Assembly (NCBI RefSeq): GCF_003337305.1
Contig: NZ_QPJO01000001.1
Location: 434,001-498,000, forward strand
Direction: 5' to 3'
Origin: Winogradskyella arenosi
GTDB taxonomy: Bacteria; Bacteroidota; Bacteroidia; Flavobacteriales; Flavobacteriaceae
Length of the DNA: 64,000 nt
The position numbers were made by a program, and so were the translations under genes. The notes beneath the pieces were generated by a model, which saw only the letters and a list, made by a program, of their open reading frames with translations, was not told the DNA's origin and did no database searches. Shown in pieces: positions 18,219 to 28,100 of this stretch. Position 1 is the stretch's first letter. Every line of letters starts with the position of its first letter.

Positions 18219-19379
18219 ATGTTATTTTCTGAAGTTTTAGGTCAAAACCATATAAAAAAACACCTTACCACGAGTGTCGATGCCGGCAGAATTGCCCACG
18301 CTCAACTCTTTGTTGGGGCTGAAGGAACCGGTACCCTCCCTATGGCTTTAGCCTATGCCCAATATATACTTTGCCAAAATACCGATGGTGAAAATACAGG
18401 AGGTTTAGAGGCCTGCAATATTAAGTTTAAAAACTATTCGCACCCCGATTTGCATTTTGCTTTCCCGGTAACCACAAGCGATAAAGTAAAGAGTAAACCT
18501 GTCTCTAAATTCTATTTAGAAGAATGGCGACAACTTTTAAACCAGCAACCTTATGGAAATCTTTTTGATTGGTATAAACTATTAGGTGTCGATAATAAAC
18601 AAGGTATTATTGGTGTTGAAGAAGCCATGGATATTGTAAAATCACTAACGCTAAAATCTTTTGAAGGCGGTTATAAGGTGATGATTATTTGGATGGCTGA
18701 AAAAATGAATATCCCTAGCGCCAATAAACTTTTAAAACTTATTGAAGAGCCACCAGAGAAAACCATCTTTCTTCTAATTACTGAAGATGAAGAGCAAATT
18801 ATTAATACGATAAAATCACGTTGTCAGGTGTTGCACTTTCCGCCTTTAGCAGAAGAAGCCATTGTAGAAGGTTTAGTTAAAAATTACCATATTGAAGAAG
18901 CTGTAGCGATTAAAATAGCGCATCAGTCTAATGGGAATTACAACAAAGCGTGCGACCTTATTTATAATGACAGTGAAGATATTCAGTTTGAAAAATGGTT
19001 TGTGCTATGGGTACGTTCTGCATTTAAAGCACGAGGAAACAAAGCCGCTATTCACGATTTAATTTCGTGGTCTGAAGAAATTGCGAAAACGGGACGTGAA
19101 ACCCAAAAGAAATTTCTGAACTTCTGTCTTAATTATTTCCGCCAAGCTTTACTGATGAATTACAATGCGAACGACTTGGTATACTTAGAACCAAAATCAG
19201 AAAATTTTAAACTAGAAAAATTCGCCCCTTTTGTGCATGATAATAATATCATGGAGATTGCAGAAGAATTACAAGACGCCATTTACCATATAGAACGAAA
19301 TGGAAATTCTAAAATTATCCTCACCGATCTCTCTATAAAACTAACGCGATTATTGCATAAAAAAAGTCAAGCTTCATAG
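18219..19379 (+). CDS. holB: DNA polymerase III delta' subunit
   Basis: This is a clamp-loader subunit. I use ATG 18219 (MLFSEVLGQNHIKKHL, the typical DnaX/HolB beginning) rather than an in-frame GTG ten codons upstream, giving 386 residues. The phosphate loop is degenerate (GAEGTGTLP), as expected for non-hydrolysing delta'. The zinc-ribbon region keeps only two cysteines (ILCQ and EACN). The Bacteroidota type often lacks a full zinc site. SANKLLKLIEEPPEKTIFLLIT and INTIKSRCQVLHF are classical. The terminator stem overlaps the stop codon. Confidence 0.92.
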   Translation: MLFSEVLGQNHIKKHLTTSVDAGRIAHAQLFVGAEGTGTLPMALAYAQYILCQNTDGENTGGLEACNIKFKNYSHPDLHFAFPVTTSDKVKSKPVSKFYLEEWRQLLNQQPYGNLFDWYKLLGVDNKQGIIGVEEAMDIVKSLTLKSFEGGYKVMIIWMAEKMNIPSANKLLKLIEEPPEKTIFLLITEDEEQIINTIKSRCQVLHFPPLAEEAIVEGLVKNYHIEEAVAIKIAHQSNGNYNKACDLIYNDSEDIQFEKWFVLWVRSAFKARGNKAAIHDLISWSEEIAKTGRETQKKFLNFCLNYFRQALLMNYNANDLVYLEPKSENFKLEKFAPFVHDNNIMEIAEELQDAIYHIERNGNSKIILTDLSIKLTRLLHKKSQAS

Positions 19380-19391
19380 CTTGACTTTTTT
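19359..19391. terminator. Bidirectional terminator overlapping the holB stop
   Basis: Arms AAAAAAAGTCAAGC and GCTTGACTTTTTT surround a 6-nt loop that contains part of the holB TAG (19377-19379). It serves holB (+) and the OmpH-like gene (-), which converge here. Confidence 0.88.
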
Positions 19392-19412
19392 ATTTCCTAA
19401 TAAAACTTAGGG

Positions 19413-19934
19413 TTATTTTTTCGCTTTATATTCAGCGTTAAGAGCTTCAAGAATTTCGTCCGTTAAATCGTTAGCCTCTTTACCATACATTACACTTCTA
19501 GAAGCATCACTAGTTCCAAAAATATAAGTATATCCATTAGTTTCTGCATACGCTTTTACAAAGTCTACCACTTCTACAATAGAAGAATCTATTTCTGTCT
19601 GAAACTCGGTTTGGAATTTCTGCTGCTCAGCTTTCATTTGCTGCTCTACCATTTGCCATTTTTGCTGAAATGGTTGTGCTGCGGCTTGCTGTTGCTTTTC
19701 TGACATTGTTCCTAATTTCTGCTGCAACTCCACCACTTCCTTTTGGTAAGCTTGCGCTAAACTATCACTCTTCTTTTGTGAAGCGACATCTCTAGCCTGA
19801 TACTTTTCTTCAATATCAATTTTTCCTTGATAGTCATTAATCAATTCTGAATTATTTATAAAACCCGTTTTTTCTGTTTGAGCGCAAGATGCTAAAACCA
19901 CTAATGCACCTAAGCTTAAGATTATTTTCTTCAT
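19413..19934 (-). CDS. OmpH/Skp-family periplasmic chaperone, lipoprotein form
   Basis: The 173-residue protein has a lipoprotein signal ending LASC (Cys17). It then has a Gln/Lys-rich coiled-coil (residues about 40-115, with repeated QQKLG and QQKWQMVEQQ segments) and a C-terminal beta segment YTYIFGTSD. This is the Skp/OmpH trimer architecture, tentacle helices plus a small body, for holding outer membrane proteins in the periplasm. The lipid anchor is common in Bacteroidota OmpH paralogues. It is apparently a single-gene unit with its own -7 element. Confidence 0.85.
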   Translation of the reverse strand: MKKIILSLGALVVLASCAQTEKTGFINNSELINDYQGKIDIEEKYQARDVASQKKSDSLAQAYQKEVVELQQKLGTMSEKQQQAAAQPFQQKWQMVEQQMKAEQQKFQTEFQTEIDSSIVEVVDFVKAYAETNGYTYIFGTSDASRSVMYGKEANDLTDEILEALNAEYKAKK

Positions 19935-19959
19935 AATTTATATTAAAATTAATTTCTAC

Positions 19960-19967
19960 AAATGTAT
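19960..19967 (-). promoter_or_regulatory. Candidate -7 element of the OmpH-like gene
   Basis: TACATTTG matches TAnnTTTG 26 nt before the ATG. No -33 TTG is seen at the usual spacing. Confidence 0.4.
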
Positions 19968-20146
19968 AAAAGTTAAGCAGGCATTTAACGAATTATTTAA
20001 CTATTGACATTTTCTATGCTTACAAATATCAATAATTAACAAAATCTATTAAAAACAAATCCAAATAAAGCGTTTTAAGCGGGTTTTACATTTTTTTATA
20101 ACAACAGTACATTTATCCTAAAAATAAAGCCACAGCGTCTTTTAAA

Positions 20147-21007
20147 TTAAGAATTCGACTTATTTAAGACGTAAATAAGGGACGAATAGGATTTTGTACG
20201 GCGTGCCTTAAGATTAGAGCGCCAACCGATCCAAAATGCTTTAAACAGATTCATAACGCCAGTCTTGTACTTCTCAGAAAGCAAGGACACATAGTACGCA
20301 TCAAATTTCATCGGGAGCGTTTTTACCACAGCCATCTGATGATTTTGAAATAATTTTGAAATAGACGTTTTAGAAAAGTGCCATAAATGTCTTGGCACAT
20401 CATAAGCAGCCCAAAAGTTTTTATAATAAGCCGCATCGTAACTTTTATAATTAGGAACTGCAATCACTAAAGTGCCCGTTGGTTTTAAAAGTGATTCTAA
20501 CAATTGTATATGCTGTTCAAGATTTGGCAAATGTTCCAAAACATGCCAAAGCGTAATCACATCAAAACTATTCGGTTTTAATTGCGCTAAGGTTTCGCTA
20601 TTAAAAACAACCCCGTTCGTTTTTGTATTCGCAATCTGTCGCGCTTTCTCATCCGGTTCAATACCGGTAACCTCCCACCCGCCTTTAAGAGCCGTCTCTA
20701 AAAAATCGCCTGTTCCACAACCAATATCTAAAAGTGTTTTAGATTTTGTCTTAAACGAATTTATAAGTTTTAATTTTCGTTTTAATGCCAAACCTCTTAC
20801 AATATGGTAAACATATTCCAACGTATTTCGCTTGGTATCGGTGTGCGAAATATAATCTTCACTTTTATAATAAGCCGCTAATTGTTCTTCTTTGGGTTGC
20901 GGCACGGTTTCCAACATATCAAATTCCGCATTGTACATTAATTGGAATTCTTCCTTAGAAACGGAATGATCTTTTACTTTAATATAGATTGAATTTTCGC
21001 TTAACAC
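20147..21007 (-). CDS. Class I SAM-dependent methyltransferase
   Basis: The 286-residue protein has motif I LLDIGCGTGDF at residues 92-102, an acidic residue after the second strand (GIEPDE), and FDVITLWHVLEHL followed by LKPTGTLVIAVPN, the UbiE/UbiG-like Methyltransf_23 pattern. The N-terminal 80 residues contain a YYKSEDYISH segment shared by flavobacterial methyltransferases near mnmG. The substrate is unknown. It is separated from mnmG by 263 bp that contain one parS-like site. Confidence 0.85.
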   Translation of the reverse strand: MLSENSIYIKVKDHSVSKEEFQLMYNAEFDMLETVPQPKEEQLAAYYKSEDYISHTDTKRNTLEYVYHIVRGLALKRKLKLINSFKTKSKTLLDIGCGTGDFLETALKGGWEVTGIEPDEKARQIANTKTNGVVFNSETLAQLKPNSFDVITLWHVLEHLPNLEQHIQLLESLLKPTGTLVIAVPNYKSYDAAYYKNFWAAYDVPRHLWHFSKTSISKLFQNHQMAVVKTLPMKFDAYYVSLLSEKYKTGVMNLFKAFWIGWRSNLKARRTKSYSSLIYVLNKSNS

Positions 21008-21215
21008 TAACGTTGTTTATTTTTATGAAGTTCCATTTTAAACAGAACGAAAAGTCTCTTTTTTTTAATTTAATTCTGAAAGCTAAACCTTAAATTGAAA
21101 CACCATAATTCTTCGGCATTTTAAAATTCGAGATATGCTTTTACTAAAAAATTGATTCTGATTAGCATTTTTTATCCTTACAATAAACCCTAAAATCAGA
21201 ATCAATTTCTTCAAT

Positions 21216-21231
21216 TGTTTCACGTGGAACA
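21216..21231. promoter_or_regulatory. parS: parS-like ParB-binding site 1
   Basis: Read on the minus strand this 16-mer is TGTTCCACGTGAAACA, an exact match to the bacterial parS consensus TGTTNCACGTGAAACA. It lies between mnmG and the methyltransferase gene, outside coding sequence. Confidence 0.75.
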
Positions 21232-21270
21232 TTAAAATTTTAAAACTCTAAGGTCAGCACTCTAATAAAA

Positions 21271-23142
21271 TTAGCGTCCTAAGTAAACCAATAAGACCGA
21301 AATATCATTTGGTGAAACGCCACTAATTCGAGACGCCTGCGATATGGTTACCGGTTCAATTTTACTTAATTTTTGACGCGCTTCTATACTCATAGATTTC
21401 AGTATTGAATAATCGAAACCAGCAGGAATTTTTAAATTCTCAAGTCGATTAAGCTTATCAGCGTTGTTCTTTTCTTTAGCAATATACCCGGCGTATTTCA
21501 CTTGAATTTCGGTCTGCTCAATAACTTCTTGATCTAAATTATTAGACACAATATAATCATCTACGGCTTTAAATTGTCTTACATCGTCAATCGTAATATT
21601 AGGTCGTGCATACAATTTAAACATCTTATCTTGCTGCTTCACCGGGGCTGATTTTTTAGATTCTAAAACCGGATTTGCCTCTTCAGGAGTTACACTCGTA
21701 TCCCTAAAAAATTGAACAAAGTCATCAGATTTTGACTGCTTTTCCTCCATACGCTTTAAACGTTTTTCAGAAGCTAAACCTAAATCAAAACCTTTAGGCG
21801 TTAATCTAAAATCAGCATTATCTTGTCGTAATAAGGTTCTATATTCCGCACGAGAGGTAAACATTCTATAAGGCTCTTCTGTACCCTTTGTAATTAAATC
21901 GTCAATCAAAACTCCAATATAAGCCTCATCACGCTGTAAGGTAAACGCTTCTTTTTCCTGCACTTTTAGACTGGCATTTATACCCGCCATTAAACCTTGA
22001 GAAGCTGCTTCTTCATAACCAGTAGTTCCGTTAATTTGCCCTGCAAAATACAAGCCATCGACCAACTTGGTTTCTAAAGTATGCTTTAATTGTGTTGGTG
22101 GAAAATAATCGTATTCTATCGCGTAACCCGGTCTAAAGAATTTTACATTTTCAAAACCAACTACAGAACGCAATGCTTTAAATTGTACATCCTCTGGAAG
22201 CGACGTTGAGAACCCATTGATGTAATATTCGCAAGTATTCCAACCTTCCGGTTCCACAAATAATTGATGACGATCCTTATCTGCAAAGCGGTTAATTTTA
22301 TCTTCAATAGACGGACAATAACGTGGCCCTACACTTTGAATTCTTCCGTTAAACATCGGCGAACGATCAAAGCCTTCACGAAGTAAATCATGAACCAATT
22401 CACTCGTGTAAGACATATGACAAGAGCGCTGTTGTGTTAGCGGTTTTGTAGTATCTAAATACGAGAATTTATGCGGATGCTCATCACCAGGTTGCTCAAT
22501 CATTTTAGAGAAATCTAAAGAACGACCATCTACCCGCGGAGGCGTTCCGGTCTTCATTCTCCCTGATTCAAATCCTAAGTTTACGAGTTGTTCTGTTATC
22601 CCTGTTGCGGCCCTTTCTCCTGCTCTACCACCACCAAAGTTTTTATCTCCAATATGAATTAAACCATTTAAAAAAGTACCGTTAGTAAGTACAACAGATT
22701 TCGCCCTGACTTCAATTCCTAAAGAGGTTTTAACACCGACCACTTTATGATTTTCAACTAACAATCCAGAAACCATCTCCTGATAGAAATCTAAATTCTC
22801 AGTCCCTTCAAGGAGCATTCTCCAATCCTCAGCAAAACGCATACGATCACTCTGTACCCTCGGACTCCACATCGCTGGTCCCTTAGATTTATTAAGCATT
22901 TTAAATTGAATCGCAGAGGTATCAGAGACGACTCCACTATACCCACCAAGCGCATCAATTTCGCGCACAATTTGCCCTTTAGCAATCCCACCCATAGCAG
23001 GATTACAAGACATCTGTGCAATATTCTGAAGGTTCATGGTAATTAATAAGGTCTTACTTCCCATATTTGCAGCCGCCGCGGCAGCTTCACTCCCAGCATG
23101 TCCTGCACCAACTACGATAACATCGTAAACTTCATTAAACAT
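21271..23142 (-). CDS. mnmG: tRNA uridine-5-carboxymethylaminomethyl modification enzyme MnmG (GidA)
   Basis: This FAD enzyme works with MnmE to install the cmnm5 group on U34 of several tRNAs. The 623-residue protein has the FAD motif GAGHAGSEAA near residues 12-21, the GIAKGQIVREIDALGG and GTFLNGLIHIG segments, GTPPRVDG, CPSIEDKI, and TTGYEEAASQGLMAGINA. The C-terminal helical domain ends with the MnmE-contact region. Length is standard. Parts of its sequence are flanked by two parS-like sites. A -7 element lies 128 nt upstream, which gives a long leader containing parS site 2. Confidence 0.97.
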   Translation of the reverse strand: MFNEVYDVIVVGAGHAGSEAAAAAANMGSKTLLITMNLQNIAQMSCNPAMGGIAKGQIVREIDALGGYSGVVSDTSAIQFKMLNKSKGPAMWSPRVQSDRMRFAEDWRMLLEGTENLDFYQEMVSGLLVENHKVVGVKTSLGIEVRAKSVVLTNGTFLNGLIHIGDKNFGGGRAGERAATGITEQLVNLGFESGRMKTGTPPRVDGRSLDFSKMIEQPGDEHPHKFSYLDTTKPLTQQRSCHMSYTSELVHDLLREGFDRSPMFNGRIQSVGPRYCPSIEDKINRFADKDRHQLFVEPEGWNTCEYYINGFSTSLPEDVQFKALRSVVGFENVKFFRPGYAIEYDYFPPTQLKHTLETKLVDGLYFAGQINGTTGYEEAASQGLMAGINASLKVQEKEAFTLQRDEAYIGVLIDDLITKGTEEPYRMFTSRAEYRTLLRQDNADFRLTPKGFDLGLASEKRLKRMEEKQSKSDDFVQFFRDTSVTPEEANPVLESKKSAPVKQQDKMFKLYARPNITIDDVRQFKAVDDYIVSNNLDQEVIEQTEIQVKYAGYIAKEKNNADKLNRLENLKIPAGFDYSILKSMSIEARQKLSKIEPVTISQASRISGVSPNDISVLLVYLGR

Positions 23143-23158
23143 AATTCATTTCTTTAAT

Positions 23159-23174
23159 TGTTCCACGTGGAACA
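23159..23174. promoter_or_regulatory. parS: parS-like ParB-binding site 2
   Basis: TGTTCCACGTGGAACA is a perfectly symmetrical 16-mer that differs from the parS consensus at one base. It lies 17 bp upstream of the mnmG ATG, within its presumed leader, so ParB binding could affect mnmG expression. Confidence 0.7.
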
Positions 23175-23269
23175 TTTTCGATTTTACTTTCGTAGAATCC
23201 TATTTCAATACTATAACTAAGCTCGTATTCTATGCCATACTATTATACGATAACGCAACTAACAACTTG

Positions 23270-23277
23270 CAAATATA
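23270..23277 (-). promoter_or_regulatory. Candidate -7 element of mnmG
   Basis: TATATTTG is a perfect TAnnTTTG match located between ybeY and mnmG. It would produce a leader of about 120 nt that includes parS-like site 2. Confidence 0.38.
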
Positions 23278-23292
23278 CGCTTAAAGCCCGAC

Positions 23293-23706
23293 TTAAAAAT
23301 CCCGCTTTGCTAAATACCAATCTTCTTTAGATCGCATCACTTTTTCATCGGCTTCAGTCTTGTCTTTGTAACCGCAATAATGAAGAACCCCATGCACCAT
23401 GACCCGGTTAATTTCATCCTTAAAGGAAACTTTAAAATCCTCGGCATTATCCTTTACACGGTCTACAGAAATATAAATATCGCCATGAAGTTCTTTCCCT
23501 AAAGAATAGTCAAAACTGATCACATCCGTAAGGGTATCATGATCTAAAAAATCGACATTCAATTGGTGTAAATAATCATCAGAACAAAAGATATAATTAA
23601 TCTCTCCTTCATTACAATTTTCTTCTGTGATGGTCTTTGAAATCCAATCTGAAATTTGATCGGCCTGCTCTAAACTAAAGGCCGTTTCGTAATTAAAACT
23701 TATCAT
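23293..23706 (-). CDS. ybeY: Endoribonuclease YbeY (rRNA maturation)
   Basis: This metalloenzyme acts in 16S rRNA 3'-end maturation and ribosome quality control. In the 137-residue protein the core DVISFDYS and HGDIYIS segments are followed by HGVLHYCGYKD. The first two zinc ligands are His105 and His109, but the third position is Asp115 rather than the canonical His. This Asp variant occurs in Bacteroidota YbeY, so I do not infer loss of function. It is directly adjacent to the preceding gene (no gap), so it is co-translated with an unknown exported protein. Confidence 0.93.
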   Translation of the reverse strand: MISFNYETAFSLEQADQISDWISKTITEENCNEGEINYIFCSDDYLHQLNVDFLDHDTLTDVISFDYSLGKELHGDIYISVDRVKDNAEDFKVSFKDEINRVMVHGVLHYCGYKDKTEADEKVMRSKEDWYLAKRDF

Positions 23707-25107
23707 TTATAATGCTTTATTAACGAATGTAAACGCATCCGTTTTCTTATTATACGCTAAATATCTAAAGGTTGTTTTTGTAAATACCGTAGAAGTATGT
23801 TTTAATTTTTTATTCTCTTCTAAGGTCTTAATATAGGCTTTCTTATCGATCTCTTGGTATAAGGTTTCACTAGAGGCCCCATCCACTACTCCACCCGAAG
23901 CATCAATAGTAATTTCAAAATAACTCTTATTCTCACCAACAAAATAATAATCGCTAACTGCAGCAGGACCAAATGAAGGTACAGAATGTCTCATATTCTG
24001 TTGCATCATTAATTGCATTTGTTGCATCTGCCAATGGTGATGCCACCACCAATCGTAACGGTAATTATAAGTGTTTTTATTTACAAAATCGAAACGCACT
24101 TTTAACTTATTATCCTTAGTCGCGTTAATCGTCACTGTAGGTTCATTAACCTTCTTTGACGCTTGTTTTACAAACGCCTTAGTACTCTCAAAATTGTCCG
24201 CACTAAGCGATGGTTTTACATTCATAAGATCAGTAGAACTTTTAAAATCTGAATCGATTCCGAAGACATCTAAAACCGCCACTTCTTTTCCTAATTGCAA
24301 TTGGTACAACTTATCATTATTTACATAAGAGGTACTTTTTTTAATTTTTAAATCTGGTTTTTCCCCACCAAAAACTAAGGTCTTTGCCGTCTGTTCTGAA
24401 TCTCCATCTAAAGGAATTTTAACCACATTAGTTAAAGCCTCCTTAGTATTTTCTTCAGTAATTAAAACCGAAGTTCCATCACTATAGGCTCTAAACGTAC
24501 TAATAGAACCATTAGCCACAAACTCATCATTATTAATAGCGTCAAGGTTACTATTAGACAAGGCCTTTAGAAAATCGGTAGAAGAAGCATCCGCTTTTAC
24601 CGTAATTGTATTGATGGTTTCTGCTCCTTTAACATCAATAATTTTAACCTCTTCTTTATCGGAAAAGACCATTAAATTCTTATCCTTTTTTCTAATCAAG
24701 GTTTTAAAATCATCCGTTTCAATAGCCTCTGAAATTGAAGACGCGCCCGAACTTAAATTAAGATCTACAACGTTAATCATCTCATCGCGCCCAACCTTAG
24801 ATTGGGTCACTAAACTTAAAATATCGTCGTTGTTATGAAAGGATAAAACGGAGGGTAACTTCTCAAAAATAACGGCCTTTACTTTGATGATTTCTTCCTC
24901 TTGATACAGATAAGGTATAATTTCAAAATTCTTGGTATCGGTGTTCTTTGCTATAATTAAATGGAAACTATTTTCACCTTCGGTATTCCCAGAAAAGGTC
25001 CCTTCTATTTTATAATGATCCGCTAAATGTATGGAATTTACAACCTCTAAATTAGGCGGTGCATGTAAGGCAAAAAGAGTAACGAAGAGTACGACTAATG
25101 TTTTCAT
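23707..25107 (-). CDS. Unknown exported protein
   Basis: No family was recognised. The 466-residue protein has a short signal peptide (MKTLVVLFVTLFALHA) and no lipobox. The mature part is beta-rich and acidic. Around residues 348-372 there is an unusual YRYDWWWHHHWQMQQMQLMMQQ patch, rich in Trp, His, Met and Gln, that could bind a metal or be a flexible surface loop. It lies between the DUF4175 gene (61 bp upstream) and ybeY (directly downstream). This order recurs in flavobacteria as I recall, but a functional link is unproven. Confidence 0.7.
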   Translation of the reverse strand: MKTLVVLFVTLFALHAPPNLEVVNSIHLADHYKIEGTFSGNTEGENSFHLIIAKNTDTKNFEIIPYLYQEEEIIKVKAVIFEKLPSVLSFHNNDDILSLVTQSKVGRDEMINVVDLNLSSGASSISEAIETDDFKTLIRKKDKNLMVFSDKEEVKIIDVKGAETINTITVKADASSTDFLKALSNSNLDAINNDEFVANGSISTFRAYSDGTSVLITEENTKEALTNVVKIPLDGDSEQTAKTLVFGGEKPDLKIKKSTSYVNNDKLYQLQLGKEVAVLDVFGIDSDFKSSTDLMNVKPSLSADNFESTKAFVKQASKKVNEPTVTINATKDNKLKVRFDFVNKNTYNYRYDWWWHHHWQMQQMQLMMQQNMRHSVPSFGPAAVSDYYFVGENKSYFEITIDASGGVVDGASSETLYQEIDKKAYIKTLEENKKLKHTSTVFTKTTFRYLAYNKKTDAFTFVNKAL

Positions 25108-25168
25108 ATAATTTATGGTTTTGATTGATAAAATTCAATAACATATAAGCACACAAAAACACTATAGA

Positions 25169-28100
25169 CTATTCTTCTTCACGTTTAAAGTACTCCTGTA
25201 TTTTCTTTTTTAAATGCTCTTGCAAAGGTAAGGCTTGGCGATTTAAAATTTCAGTGGTATTAAAATATTGTTTCGCCGTTTTAATCGGGTCCACCTGATT
25301 TGGATTAAAGCTTTCGGTACTCGTTTCCGATTTACGCTTTTTATCTTGTCCTTGCATAAAAGTGGCATTCTCCATTTTTAGCAACTGATGCTGCACATCC
25401 ATCATTTTTTGTAAGGTCTGATTGGTGAATCCCGTATTCAATAAATCTAATTCAATAGCCTCCATTTGCCGTATTAATTGACCGGCCGATTGTATGGTGC
25501 CATCTTTAGTTAAACGGTCCTCTAAGGCCTGTCTAAGTTGTTGCTGCTGCTGATATATTTTATACAACTCAGCGTTTTGCTCTTCAGATCCGCCTTCTCC
25601 ATAACCATCATTCTTCTCCCCTTCACCATCGCCGTTAGGACCGTCACCTTTGCCTTTGCCTTTGCCTTTTTGCCCATTTTTGCCTTGCTGACCTTTAGAA
25701 TTTCCTTCACCATCTTGTCCATTTTCTCCAGATTGTCCCGATTGACCACTTTTACCTTGCTGTCCTGATTGACCGTTTTCACCGGATTCGCCTTGTTGTC
25801 CTTCATTACCCGATTGCCCTTGCTCTCCTGGTTTTTCCCCTTCGCCTTCTTTTCCAGATTCACCAGGTTTTTCACCTTCACCTTTTTCTTTACCCTCCTC
25901 ACCAGAGCTTCCTTCTTTACCTTTTTCAACGCCTTCTTCCATTTTTTTATTGAGCTCTTCTTGACTCATAATAATATCTGGAAGCGACTCGCCATCACCT
26001 TCACCTTGTCCCATTTGAGGCTGCATCGCCATTTCCATTTGATCTAAAAAATCACTAAGAAAATTAGCCAATTCATTGGTAGCAGTAACCGCATATTGTT
26101 GGGCGCCTACACCGAGGTAAATATTGTTTTCTGTTAATTGCGATAAGGCTTTATCAATATTAAAATAGACCTCGGTAATTTGTTTATTAACGTGTTCTGA
26201 AAGTTTAGGTTGACGCATAGAAAGGGCAAATAAACTATCGTCTATATGCTCAAAATGCCCACGGAGATTGCTCTGTTCTATGATATAACTTCCATACTTA
26301 TTACTATTACTATCTAAATCTTCAAAAGTCTTCATAAGCGCCTCTTGATCAAAAGAATAATTTAATAAATTCTCTAAAATTTGACGTAGCGTATCCATAT
26401 CTTCCGCATCTTGGCTACCACCACCGCCGCCACCAGACATAGACTGCTCTAATATTTCTGCCATCTTACGCATCTTCTTAGCAGCACTCTTTTGCTTTTC
26501 TTTGGCCTTTTCTTGCGCTTCTTGTGCTGCTTTAGGGTCTTGGTCACCTTCCTTCTTTTCCTGAGATTCTAGAGCCTCTTTCGCCGCCTTTTGATCGTAT
26601 TTTATTTCATCCTCTAAAAATTCATCAGTAGGCACCTTCATCGGTTTCCTTAACTTTCTATCTTCACTTTTAAGGTCTTCTAAATCCTCTTGAAGTTGGT
26701 TAAATTCTTTATTCAATTCCTCTTGAGCGGCTTTCGAATTTTTATCTTTAGATTCTGATAGCTGCTCTTGCTTGTCGGATAATTCTTTCAATTCATTTGA
26801 AATCTTTTCCGCCTTCTTCATCACATAAAAACGTTTCGTCAACTCTAAAAGCTGTTGCATACTTCGTTTTTTATTCTTGTTTTGCTTGGCTAACTCTTCA
26901 AGTTTTTGCGTGAATTGTTCCTTATTAATTTTGTCCTTTAATTTCTCAAGTTCTTCAAGAAGCTTTTCATCTTTCTTAAGTTGTTCTTCATTATCTTTTA
27001 AACGTTCAATAAGATCGTCTTTAAAAGGATGCTCTTTCTGCTCTTCTTTTTGAAATTCTTGTAAATTGTCTTGAAGCTTTTTGTTGAAATTTTTCATCAA
27101 CTGCTCCTGATTCTTCTGACGCTTTAAGAAGTCTTCAAATTTCTTTTTGTCATTAAAATTTAAACGTTCCTTTTCTTTTTGAGTTTTTGAAAATTCATCG
27201 AGACTCTTATCTTGCTCTTCAAGTTTTTGAAACGTTTTACTAATATCTTTGATGGTTTCACTTTGCTCATTAAGCTGTTTCTCCTCCGTTTCTTCTTTCG
27301 TTAATTTACGGTAATTAAACGTCGCGCTCTTGGTACGCTTATACTGATGGATGGCATCATTATCAAAAACTTCAAAATAGAGTTGGTAACTCACCCCCTC
27401 TTCTAAGTTAAATTGATTTGGAAAAGCACTAACAAATTCACTAAAATTAGCTTTGATCAAAGCCATGGGTACCACCACTTTTTTAGAACTGTCTTCAGCA
27501 GGATAATACACCATTTGCAATTTGCTTAAGCCGTAATCGTCGCTGGCCTGACCATAGAAATATAAACTTTGTTGATCTATAGAATCCTTTTGCACCTTTA
27601 TAGTCAACTCCGGATGAAGATCCTTAACCACACTTATATTATAAGCTAAGTTTTCGTAATCCTTTAAATCTTGATTACTGGTGGTAAGGTTATAATTATA
27701 ATGCTTAAAAAGTTGCTTGGTGGCTTCAAAATTGTCTTTAGCCTTTGCTGTAAACGTTAAGGTATCGTCAGCCAAAATTTGCACCTTAGTTGTCGCTTTG
27801 GTTTTGGCTTTCCATGTGACTTTGGTTCCTTCAGGAATGACAGCAGATCCTGTACTTTTTAAAACTTCATCTTGCTTTTGAGTATGAGCCGGATAATCTA
27901 AGACCATATCAAAATTGACAAGATTTGGTGTGTTCACCACCTGAAGTTGATAAGATTTTGAGGTTACTCCATTAGCCGTTAACCTAAATTCTAAAGCATC
28001 CTTAGGAAGGGTAAACGTATATTGAAATTGTCCTGGAGTTATAGGTTGTAAAAAATAAGACTGCCCGTTAAATTTAATTTCTGCATTTTCCGGAATCACC

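Noticed and set aside
23293..23706. YbeY as a degenerate or inactive enzyme because its third metal ligand is Asp
   Set aside because: The His-to-Asp change at the third position is, to my knowledge, usual in Bacteroidota YbeY. Other conserved segments are intact.
25538..26047. Open frames on both strands in the Gly/Glu/Lys-rich region
   Set aside because: Low-complexity codon use of the DUF4175 gene leaves other frames open. The translated products are Phe/Leu/Thr- or Lys-rich without domains.
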